Assembly (NCBI GenBank): GCA_005893185.1
Contig: VBOS01000149.1
Span: forward strand, 1 to 25,064
Direction: 5' to 3'
Source: Candidatus Eiseniibacteriota bacterium
Lineage (GTDB): Bacteria; Eisenbacteria; RBG-16-71-46
Length of the DNA: 25,064 bases
This document shows positions 18,652 to 25,064 of this stretch, one piece after another. Within the stretch, counting starts at the first letter, position 1; every line of letters begins with the position of its first letter. Made by a program: the position numbers and the translations under genes. The notes beneath the pieces were generated by a model. That model was not told the origin of the DNA. It saw only the letters and a list, made by a program, of their open reading frames with translations, and did not search any database.

Positions 18652-18954
18652 TCAGTACATGCGGGGCGTCCGGAACACGCCCGGCCCCGCGAGAGAGTCT
18701 TCCATCTGGCTGTCCGGCGCAGGGATCACGTGCTTCGCCAGCAGCTCCCCCACGCGCGCAGCTGCGCTCGCACCGTGCTCGACCGCCGCCTCGACCTCGG
18801 CGACGTCGCCGCGCACAGCGACCGTGACCAGCGCCGCCGCCGTCACCTCGTAGCGGATCAGGCGCACCTGCGCGGTCTTGCACATCGCGTCGGCGGCCTC
18901 GATCGCCCCGACCAGTCCGCGCGTCTCCACGAGCCCCAGGGCTTGCTTGGCCAG
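18652..18954 (-). CDS. BMC-H shell hexamer protein (first gene of operon), CTG start
   Basis: A 100-residue BMC-H protein: LAKQALGLVETRGLVGAIEAADAM, RLIRYEVTAAALVTVAVRGDVAEV and HVIPAPDSQMEDSLAG. The CTG at 18952-18954 is chosen as start because GGGGAG (18961-18966) lies six bases before it. The protein then begins four residues before the ALGL motif, exactly as in the neighbouring BMC-H. A GTG at 18991-18993 in the same frame lacks a ribosome site and would add 13 Ser-rich residues. The pore loop TAAAL differs from the KIGGG loop of the other BMC-H, suggesting a more hydrophobic pore. The last residues (GVFRTPRMY) form a short tail. It is the first gene after the operon promoter. Confidence 0.88.
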   Translation of the reverse strand: MAKQALGLVETRGLVGAIEAADAMCKTAQVRLIRYEVTAAALVTVAVRGDVAEVEAAVEHGASAAARVGELLAKHVIPAPDSQMEDSLAGPGVFRTPRMY

Positions 18955-18960
18955 CGCCTG

Positions 18961-18966
18961 CTCCCC
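18961..18966 (-). promoter_or_regulatory. Ribosome binding site that marks a CTG start
   Basis: GGGGAG on the minus strand, six bases before the CTG at 18952-18954. No comparable site precedes the GTG at 18991-18993. It therefore decides the start of the first BMC-H gene. Confidence 0.55.
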
Positions 18967-19017
18967 CGATGAGGACGAACTCCATGCGGCCACGGCAGCT
19001 ACCGGGGCGCGCGCCGC

Positions 19018-19046
19018 ACGCTATCAGGGATGGGGGGAGGGGTCAA
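19018..19046 (-). promoter_or_regulatory. Sigma-70-type promoter of the BMC operon
   Basis: On the minus strand TTGACC (19041-19046) and TAGCGT (19018-19023) are exactly 17 bases apart. The -35 box has five of six consensus bases; the -10 box is of the form common in high-GC genomes. Transcription would begin near 19011, leaving a leader of about 55 nt before the CTG start of the first BMC-H gene. No operator-like repeat or riboswitch fold was seen. The rest of 19047-19216 shows no gene; it must hold the promoter of the divergent secreted gene, but I cannot pick one out. Confidence 0.6.
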
Positions 19047-19216
19047 CGCGCATCTGCGTGTGAATTGGGAGTTTCGCAACGTCTGTCGGGTCGCGGCCGT
19101 GTGGAATATCGCGAGCGAGGTGCCGATGACCGGGGCTTGGAGGGTGGGCCCGGCCGTTCGTAGGCTGGGTTCAGCCGAGCAAAGCGAGGGGGAGCGATGC
19201 AGAGCGGAAGGATTGC

Positions 19217-20225
19217 ATGAAGCTGCCGCGAATCCTGCCACTCGTTCTCCTTGCTCCGCTGAGCTTCGCCTCTCCCCCTGCGGCAGACCCGGCCGCGGCG
19301 GATTGCGACCGGGTGCTCTGCTATTTCGCCTGCACACTGAGCAAGGTAGAGTGGCGCATTTACGATCCGGCTCGCGGGACCGACAAGACGTTCCTCACGC
19401 ACGCGCAGCCCGATGTCGTCCGCTGGGATTCCTCGATGACCCGGGTGGAGTACCGGATCGGCCGCGAGGTCTTCGAGGTGGATTGGAAGCTCGGGGCGAA
19501 GCCGCGTCACGCCGTTCGCCTGCCGGAGGTCCGGGGGATGGAGGATTGGTGGTTCAATCCCGACAGCTCGTCCTGGCAGCTCTGGACCATGGCCCCGCTG
19601 CCGGGGGGACCGGACCGGCCCGAGTACAAAGACTGCCGCGACGAGCTCTGGCAGTCATCTCGCAACGGGACAGACTGGCATCTCGTCGTCGCGGACACGG
19701 AAGATTGCCGGGGCTGGTACGAGGGTGATTTTCGCCCCAGCTTCGAATCGGACCCGCGCGGGGGATCGAGAATGCGACGCGCGCCGGCCGTGACGCCGGG
19801 CAGCCTGACGCAAGACCTGTCACCCCAGTCGGACGGCGCCGAAACGGGTCGAGTCGCCTCCAGATTGCGAATTCTCTTTCTACTTCGTCCCCTCGCGCAC
19901 GGTTTCGCAGCGTGGAACCATGTTCCGGTACTGCGATTGTCCACCCGAATCGCCCCGAACCCTCCACCCGGTCTACCTGGCCGACCGGGAGCATGGGACG
20001 CGCACTCTGCTCTGTGGGCCGGAATCCTGCCCCGAAGAGATATCGGGGAACAGCATCAGCGAGGAGTGCGGCCTGTTGCTTATCGCCTGCAGCATCGACA
20101 CGACACGCCTCGTCGATATCCGGACGGGGAGAGACGTGAAGCTAGTGGGCAACTCGACCGGACTTCGGCACGGGGGACTCGTGATGGGGATCGACGCGTT
20201 CTGGGGGCCGCCCCTGAAACGATAG
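19217..20225 (+). pseudogene. Cys-rich secreted protein, unknown function, frameshifted
   Basis: An ATG at 19217 with GGAAGG just before it opens a signal peptide (MKLPRILPLVLLAPLSFA). The mature part has CDRVLCYFACTLSKVEWRIYDP and many Cys and Trp residues (KDCRDELW, TEDCRGWYEGDF). At about 19810-19870 the natural sequence moves to another frame. It continues PPDCEFSFYFVPSRTV, then YCDCPPESP and CGPESCPEE, and ends near GIDAFWGPPLKR at 20225. The original frame runs on to 20236 but loses character after the shift. The Cys pattern suggests disulfides in the envelope. I do not recognise the family. It stands alone, divergent from the BMC operon. Confidence 0.6.
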
Positions 20226-20256
20226 GCGGGCACTAGAGGCCGGTCCGCTCCAGGAG

Positions 20257-20367
20257 AAAATCATGGGCCCCGGCCGCGATGCGTGTTGTCGTGCAGGGGT
20301 GCGTTTGCACTGCGGGCTCGGGGCCCCAAAAAAGTTCCCCACCATGACCGTGCGCCGGTCCGTAAGA
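20257..20367. repeat. 111-nt direct repeat, copy 1
   Basis: Runs from AAAATCATGG to GTCCGTAAGA and is nearly identical to the copy at 24942-25053: two T/C changes and one extra G in a G-run in the other copy. It can fold with an outer GGGCCCC/GGGGCCC stem around an inner GTGCA/TGCAC stem, followed by AAAAAAG. It lies just past the 3' end of the HNH endonuclease gene. It fills most of 20226-20388, which has no gene. Confidence 0.9.
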
Positions 20368-20388
20368 TCTCACCTCCATTCGACCCCC

Positions 20389-21702
20389 TCAGCTGCGCAG
20401 GGGCGCCGCCACTTTGCGGTGGGATGGCGCCAGAAGCGAGAGCGCGTAGCGCACCCGTTCCTCGAGTGAGGCCTCCGGCATGCTCTCGCACGCCTCGGCT
20501 GCCCGGCGAGCATCCGCCAGCCGGACGCCCAGCTTCCGCAGCCAGGGGATCACGTCCCGATCGTCCGTCTCTCCGAGCGCCCGTGCACCAACATGCCCCG
20601 GGGCATGCTGGGTCTCCTGCATCCGCCCGCGAGCCGCCGACCCTTGCGCGCCGTGTCCAGGATGCCCCGGGGCATGTTGCTCCTCGGCTCGCCGGGTCCG
20701 TGCCTCCTGCCGTTTGTGGTTCATGAACGTCGTTCCGAAGGCGCACGCGGCGGCGTACTGATTGTGGGCGCGGCACAGCAGCCGGAGGTTCGCCACCGTC
20801 GCCTGACCCCCGCACGCCACCGGATCCTCGTGGTCATACCCGAGCTTCCACGTCGCCGTGCAGCGCTTCCCAGCGTCGCTGACGAACGTGCACCGGCCCT
20901 GATCGCGCTCGCACACGGCGCGCTTGACCGCCGCCGGGATGTGGCGGGCGGAGGCTCCGCGCCGTGAACCCGACCGTGGCCGGGCCGTGGCCGCGAACTT
21001 CTGCTTCTCCTGCTTCTCGATGAACGCATCGACGCACCATTCGATCAGGGTGGCCAGGACTCCCGAGGGAAGCTGGTGGCTCGCCAGGGTCCGGGCGTAG
21101 CGGATCTTCTCCTCGACCCGCCGGGGAAAGCTGCACTGGAGGGCGGAGCGCTCCGCCGACAACGGCAAGATCCTGGCCTGGCCGCCGGGGGACTCCACAT
21201 GCCCCGGGGCATGCCGGGCCGCGTAATCACCCACGGGATCCGGAGCCTGCTCCCCGGTCGGCGCCGAGGTGTCTCCCAGTCGCGCAGGCAGGTCGGGCTT
21301 GGGGAACCGCTCGGCCAGCAGATGAAGGATTTCATCGCGGGTTTTGTGGGTGGCGGCCTCCAGCAGCTCGTCGGCGTTTTCGGGAGTCAATCGGGGCGCC
21401 AGGGTCACGACGCCCGAGAGGTGCAAGCGTCCCTCGGCCACCGCCGCGAAGATCGCGGGAAACTGGCGCGCCGCACGGGCGGCGTAGACCCGTTTGGAGG
21501 CTGCGTCTTCAGAGAAACGGAGCTCGCGGATGCAGTACTCCTTCATGCACGGATAGGCCGCCGGCAGGTAGAGCCTGCGCTCGTCGAACTCGGCGATATG
21601 AGCGAGGACATCGGCATCGGAGGCGCGTCCCCGCGCGACGACTGTCTTCAGGCTGCAATTCAACTCGCCGTCGCCGAGGTGGGTGAGCGAGTAGCGGTTC
21701 AT
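20389..21702 (-). CDS. HNH endonuclease with HAPGH repeats
   Basis: A 437-residue protein. The N-terminal helical part (1-140) reads ERRLYLPAAYPCMKEYC and LHLSGVVTLAPRLTPENADELL, a DUF222-like block that I remember from a multi-copy HNH family in Eisenbacteria-type genomes. The HNH domain is at about 253-330: Cys271, Cys281, Asp290-His291, Asn305, Cys310 and His313, consistent with a zinc-stabilised beta-beta-alpha-metal nuclease. The C-terminal 50 residues (LRKLGVRLADARRAAEACESM) resemble a RuvA C-terminal helical bundle. Three HAPGH motifs (164-168, 343-347, 367-371) are encoded by a DNA palindrome. The ATG at 21700-21702 has GGAG eight bases before it. Target and role are unknown; a mobile-element role is possible. 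Confidence 0.85.
   Translation of the reverse strand: MNRYSLTHLGDGELNCSLKTVVARGRASDADVLAHIAEFDERRLYLPAAYPCMKEYCIRELRFSEDAASKRVYAARAARQFPAIFAAVAEGRLHLSGVVTLAPRLTPENADELLEAATHKTRDEILHLLAERFPKPDLPARLGDTSAPTGEQAPDPVGDYAARHAPGHVESPGGQARILPLSAERSALQCSFPRRVEEKIRYARTLASHQLPSGVLATLIEWCVDAFIEKQEKQKFAATARPRSGSRRGASARHIPAAVKRAVCERDQGRCTFVSDAGKRCTATWKLGYDHEDPVACGGQATVANLRLLCRAHNQYAAACAFGTTFMNHKRQEARTRRAEEQHAPGHPGHGAQGSAARGRMQETQHAPGHVGARALGETDDRDVIPWLRKLGVRLADARRAAEACESMPEASLEERVRYALSLLAPSHRKVAAPLRS
20592..20607. repeat. Palindrome CATGCCCCGGGGCATG within the HNH gene (site 1)
   Basis: A perfect 16-nt palindrome coding for HAPGH on the minus strand. It is one of three in the gene, all in the same reading frame. 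Confidence 0.85.
20662..20675. repeat. Palindrome ATGCCCCGGGGCAT within the HNH gene (site 2)
   Basis: A 14-nt perfect palindrome, with the outermost pair of the 16-nt form lost, again coding for HAPGH. It is 70 nt from site 1. Confidence 0.85.
21198..21213. repeat. Palindrome CATGCCCCGGGGCATG within the HNH gene (site 3)
   Basis: A perfect 16-nt palindrome identical to site 1, coding for HAPGH in the N-terminal half of the protein, about 600 nt from site 1. Confidence 0.85.
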
Positions 21703-22016
21703 GACCCGAACTCCAGCGGGGGCTGGTCTGATCACGGGGCCGCGGGGGCGACGCTTCCTTGTATCACGAGGGTCCGCGGCGCTCTCAGGGCCGCGGAGAG
21801 CTCACGAAACGCTGCGGCGCGAGATTTTTCCTGGGACGCAACAGTTCAAGCGGTCCGCACGCGGCCGAGGCGCTCTGATGCCCGCCGACAGGAGCCTCAG
21901 CGAGGAAGGGCGAGGCGTATGCCTCAGGCTGTCAAGAGGGATTTTATCGATGGCGCCAGATTCTCGACGCACGCTGACCGCGAGGATCCCAGGTGGGGCT
22001 CAAGCAGCTCGATCCG
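21703..22016. other. Intergenic region upstream of the HNH gene
   Basis: 314 nt without a supportable gene. It holds a TTGACA box on the minus strand at 21930-21935, but no convincing -10 box at 16-18 bases. There is also a GAGGC/GCCTC inverted repeat just beside it at 21912-21925, and GCTCTC/GAGAGC and CCGCGG repeats near 21775-21800. It must carry the 3' end of the large secreted gene's transcript and the start of the HNH transcript; I cannot place either signal firmly. Confidence 0.4.
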
Positions 22017-24866
22017 TTACCGAAGCACCGCGACCCGAGCGCGGGCTACGCTCCCGCCCTGAGTGAGCCGGAGGAAGTAGATTCCAGGTTGAAGGGCTCG
22101 GGCTGCCGTGAGGTCGAGCGCGTGGATCCCCGGCCCGAACGTGCCCACCTGCCGCGCCTGCAACAGTCGCCCTGCCACATCCATCAGTTCAAGGCGGGCT
22201 TGGCTTCCGTCGCGCAGCGAGAACTCCACCCGGAGTCGGCCGTCCGCGACCGGGTTCGGGATCGCCCCTCGGATCGCCAGCGCGAGCTGCGCCGGTGCGG
22301 GGTCCCCGACGCCGACCGTGGCCCCGATCGAGAACGCCGGGCTCACGCCGAGAACGCCCTCCACGATGGCGCCGGTCTCAGCGGGGGATTCCAGCAGCAC
22401 CGCCACCTTCGCCTGGTCGGTCGGAACGCTCGGCACCGTCCAATCGAAGCTCCCGGTGTTGGGCCGCTGGCGGGCGATCGTGCTCCAGTTTACGCCGCCG
22501 TCGGGCGAGAAGAGCAGACTCACCGGTCCTGCCACGACACCGCCCGGTGTCTCCCAGCGCACCTGCGCAACAGAGCCTCCCGCGAGATGGCTGCCGGCCC
22601 GCGGGGCCGCGATCCTCCCGCGGCCTACGCGGATGGTATCCGTGCCGATGAAAGCGTGGCCGTCCAGCTTGCCTTTGATCCTGACCGGAACGCTGTCGCC
22701 TTCGGTTACGGCTAGCTCCACCGCGAGCCGGTCGAACTTCACCGTCAGATCAGGGATGCCATTCCCGTCGTGGTCCCCGAGCACGGTGGGAGCCTCAGGG
22801 TCCACCGGCACCGTGCCGTTCAGCCGGATCGACGAAATGTCGATGTCGCGGGCCTCGAAGGGCAGGGCGGGCTCGAGGAAGCCCGTCACCCACTTGCCGC
22901 GCGAGGCCAGGTTGAGCGTGCCGGGCGAGAAATCGAACGTCATCGAGATCGGGGGCGGTTCGAGCGCGTGTACTACGACGTCGCTCGGACTCCGGGGGCA
23001 GAGGCGGAACGTGCCGCTCGCGAAGTGCAGGATGCCGGTCACGTCGATGATCGAGCCCGAGTCCGGCGGGGCGTAGCCGTCGAGCACAGTGTTCAGGCTC
23101 GAGATCAGGATCGTGTCCTCGAAGGCGCAGCACGGCCCAGCGGCGAGGAAGCTCTGGCCGACGGCCCGCCGCTCCGCGACCCGCAGGTCGTGGACCTTGA
23201 CCAGCATTCCCTCCTCGTCCTCGCCGTTGTCGATATTCTGAGCCGCGTCGCAGGTCAGGTCCGTCAGCACGGTGATGTTCTTGTCGTCCCTCGGCGCAGG
23301 CGCCCGGACGGCCCCGAGGTCCCCGAGGAACACGTTGTTCACGATCTCGGTCTCGCCGCCGAACTCCAGGATCTGCCCCGCGACCAGGTACCGGTTGCCG
23401 ACCACGATGGGCGCGCGGGGACCGAAGATCGCGATGCCGCTCCGATCGGCGCCGTCGGCGTCCTCCATGTACTGCAAGGAGCCGAACTGCCCAACCCCGA
23501 CGCCGCGCACCGTGATCCGTGTGCCCGGCGAGGTCCCGGCGCCCGCGAAGCGCGACCGGTCGACGCACACCGTCAGGCTATCCTCGTCGGCCGCCTGAAC
23601 CTGCTTCACGTCGAGCACACCGTTGATGAACGTGCGGCTCTGATTCGCCATCAGACAATCCGGACAGATCTCCGACCCGATCCCGCCGGCCGTGACGGTC
23701 TCGATGTCACCGTCCCTCCGGACGCTGGTGATGTCGAGCAGCACCACGTGGCCTCCACCACCCTCCACCGTGGCAAGGTCCACGGTTGAGCCATCGATCT
23801 TCGAGGCGAGCGAGTAGTTGCGTTCGTCCTCGGCCGTCGCGACGTCCACGCGCCGCCCGAATTCGAGCCGCACCCTGGTGTTGCTGGTCCCGAGCGCGTG
23901 CGGCCCGTCCGGCGGGCCGGTGAAGCTGTCGTCGATCGGGTAGGCGTCCGTCAGGCTGGTCGCGAACGGTCCGAACAGGTCGTCGCTGTCGCGGACCTGT
24001 ACGCGGTAGGACGTGAACGACGGGTTGCCCGATGGACCCTGGTTCACGATGCCCTGCAACGAGTCGATCAGCGTGCCCACCGCCGGCGGCGTGAAGGTGG
24101 TGAGGGCGTTGCCGTCGATCAGGGTGCTGTCCGACGGGCTCGCCACGCTCACGACCAGGAACGAGCCGAAGGGAAGCCCGGGACGCCCGCCCTGAACCGA
24201 GGTGCGGCCGACGCGGAGCTGACCGCGAACCCGCACCAGGCAGGCTTCCCACTGCTCCTGGATCGCGCTCGTCGCGTTCGGGCTCGGAATCCAGCTCATC
24301 GACGTGGGGGTTAGAACCTGGAAGGGCGGGAGCGGGTTCCCCGAGCTGATCTTGCGGATGACGATGTCGTTCGTGCTCTGGACGACGTCGGGGCCCTCGA
24401 TCTCGGTCGTGCCGTTGAGGCTGGGGAACTCCTGCACGGTGCCGTACACGGCAACGCTGTCGCCGAGGTTGAGGCTGTAGGGAACCGCCTTCCAGTTGTA
24501 GGCGCCCGTGAACACCTGAACCCCGTTGTAGGGACCGCCCTGGCTGTTCTGGATGTAGAAGGCGTACGCAGCCGGCTTGGCGTCGAATCCGATGATGATG
24601 CCCTTGATGCCCAGCACCGTGTCCCCGGAGGCCGGGGAGAAAACCCTCGGGTGGCAAGGTGCGAGCAGCGTGTCAGGCTGCTGGACGTCGTAGATCCTGA
24701 GCGTGTCCGGACAATTTCGGTACGGAGGACCGGGCGGGTACTTGTCTCTCGAGTAGGCGGAACTTCCGGTGCATAGCAGCAGGGCGGTCGCGAGGAGGGC
24801 CTTGGTCAGGCTCCTCCGGTATGGGTTGGCAGAGAATTCAGGGACGCGGGCCGGGGCGGTGATCAT
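22017..24866 (-). CDS. Large secreted multidomain protein with FlgD/type-IX-like C-terminal domain
   Basis: A 949-residue protein. The signal peptide lies after a basic stretch (NPYRRSLTKALLATALLLC, cleavage near residue 38). Two regions look like OB-type beta folds of the kind found beside extracellular nucleases: SVAVYGTVQEFPSLNGTTEIEGP, and later RITVRGVGVGQFGSLQYME with LVAGQILEFGGETEIVNN. Then come ISSIRLNGTVPVDP with DHDGNGIPDLTVKFDR, and an Ig-like VSLLFSPDGGVNWSTIA domain. The last 90 residues (GAIPNPVADGRLRVEFSLRDG, LELMDVAGRLL, LQPGIYFLRLTQGG) form a FlgD/T9SS type A-like sorting or anchoring domain. No catalytic motif was found. The ATG at 24864-24866 fits the signal peptide; the frame is open upstream through the repeat. 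No clear ribosome site. Confidence 0.85.
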   Translation of the reverse strand: MITAPARVPEFSANPYRRSLTKALLATALLLCTGSSAYSRDKYPPGPPYRNCPDTLRIYDVQQPDTLLAPCHPRVFSPASGDTVLGIKGIIIGFDAKPAAYAFYIQNSQGGPYNGVQVFTGAYNWKAVPYSLNLGDSVAVYGTVQEFPSLNGTTEIEGPDVVQSTNDIVIRKISSGNPLPPFQVLTPTSMSWIPSPNATSAIQEQWEACLVRVRGQLRVGRTSVQGGRPGLPFGSFLVVSVASPSDSTLIDGNALTTFTPPAVGTLIDSLQGIVNQGPSGNPSFTSYRVQVRDSDDLFGPFATSLTDAYPIDDSFTGPPDGPHALGTSNTRVRLEFGRRVDVATAEDERNYSLASKIDGSTVDLATVEGGGGHVVLLDITSVRRDGDIETVTAGGIGSEICPDCLMANQSRTFINGVLDVKQVQAADEDSLTVCVDRSRFAGAGTSPGTRITVRGVGVGQFGSLQYMEDADGADRSGIAIFGPRAPIVVGNRYLVAGQILEFGGETEIVNNVFLGDLGAVRAPAPRDDKNITVLTDLTCDAAQNIDNGEDEEGMLVKVHDLRVAERRAVGQSFLAAGPCCAFEDTILISSLNTVLDGYAPPDSGSIIDVTGILHFASGTFRLCPRSPSDVVVHALEPPPISMTFDFSPGTLNLASRGKWVTGFLEPALPFEARDIDISSIRLNGTVPVDPEAPTVLGDHDGNGIPDLTVKFDRLAVELAVTEGDSVPVRIKGKLDGHAFIGTDTIRVGRGRIAAPRAGSHLAGGSVAQVRWETPGGVVAGPVSLLFSPDGGVNWSTIARQRPNTGSFDWTVPSVPTDQAKVAVLLESPAETGAIVEGVLGVSPAFSIGATVGVGDPAPAQLALAIRGAIPNPVADGRLRVEFSLRDGSQARLELMDVAGRLLQARQVGTFGPGIHALDLTAARALQPGIYFLRLTQGGSVARARVAVLR

Positions 24867-24941
24867 GAGACGAGCCGAGCGTACTCCACGGCTGTGACAG
24901 GTTGCGACGCAAGTGAGGTCTGGGCGCGCATGGAGCATTCC

Positions 24942-25053
24942 AAAATCATGGGCCCCGGCCGCGATGCGTGTTGTCGTGCAGGGGGTGCGTTTGCACCGCG
25001 GGCTCGGGGCCCCAAAAAAGTTCCCCACTATGACCGTGCGCCGGTCCGTAAGA
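24942..25053. repeat. 112-nt direct repeat, copy 2
   Basis: Near-identical to the copy at 20257-20367 and in the same orientation, 4.7 kb away. The outer GGGCCCC/GGGGCCC stem, the inner GTGCA/TGCAC stem and the A-run are conserved. It lies in the leader region of the large secreted gene, about 75 nt upstream of its start. Sequence after it (25054-25064) no longer matches copy 1. Confidence 0.9.
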
Positions 25054-25064
25054 CTCCTTCGCTC

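Noticed and set aside
20257..20367. Repeat read as an intrinsic terminator
   Set aside because: The A-run would be a T-run only on the minus strand, where it comes before the stem, not after it; on the plus strand the stem is followed by A.
21930..21935. TTGACA as promoter of the HNH gene
   Set aside because: No acceptable -10 box at 16-18 bases; noted only within the intergenic entry.
24867..25028. Upstream 54-codon extension of the large secreted protein through the repeat
   Set aside because: The signal peptide fits the ATG at 24864-24866; the extra part is translation of the repeat and of leader sequence.
20257..25053. Insertion sequence with terminal repeats
   Set aside because: The repeats are direct, no transposase is inside, and no target-site duplication is evident.

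Overview
The window is high-GC bacterial DNA from one chromosome segment. Its genes are mostly long and tightly packed, with many ATGA/GTGA-type stop-start overlaps. No tRNA, rRNA or CRISPR array was seen. Three traits point to a free-living, high-GC member of the FCB side of the tree: a 949-residue secreted protein ending in a FlgD/type-IX-like C-terminal domain, a 31-residue COX24/AURKAIP1-type ribosomal mini-protein of the Bacteroidota/Chlorobi form, and an HNH endonuclease of a family known to me for HAPGH/LAPGQ-like internal repeats. Candidatus Eisenbacteria or a neighbour is my best guess. This is inference from memory of families, not a search.

Region 1 (1-11103, all minus strand) is a housekeeping block. 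Read in the direction of transcription it holds a damaged RNase R gene, a PilZ protein, aroA, cmk, plsC, rpsA, a TPR/SPOR protein, mutS, and the start of a gene that runs off the left edge (probably phosphatidylserine decarboxylase-like). The cmk-plsC-rpsA order is a classic bacterial linkage.

Region 2 (11104-14612) is a looser patch. It has a possible integrase relic, a small four-helix membrane protein, a secreted protein, and a GT-C/TPR membrane protein whose TPR tail is split by a frameshift.

Region 3 (14706-19046, minus strand) is a bacterial microcompartment (BMC) operon. A good promoter drives two BMC-H shell hexamers, an EutN/BMC-P vertex protein, a PduP-like acylating aldehyde dehydrogenase, a tandem-domain BMC-T shell protein, and two more BMC-P proteins. 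The same strand continues with an FmdB-type zinc ribbon, an HU/IHF-like protein and the COX24-type mini-protein. No signature lyase, dehydratase, aldolase, alcohol dehydrogenase or phosphotransacylase is present in the window. Three BMC-P genes plus a BMC-T like that of Haliangium recall the PVM-like/Haliangium compartments. Several genes here use or need unusual start codons.

Region 4 (19217-25064) is accessory. It has a Cys-rich secreted protein broken by a frameshift, an HNH endonuclease gene with three palindromic HAPGH-coding repeats, and the 949-residue secreted protein. A pair of 111/112-nt near-identical direct repeats lies 4.7 kb apart and flanks the last two genes.

Three genes are clearly disrupted (rnr, the TPR gene, the Cys-rich secreted gene) and two BMC junctions are odd. 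True gene decay and assembly error cannot be told apart from the sequence alone.
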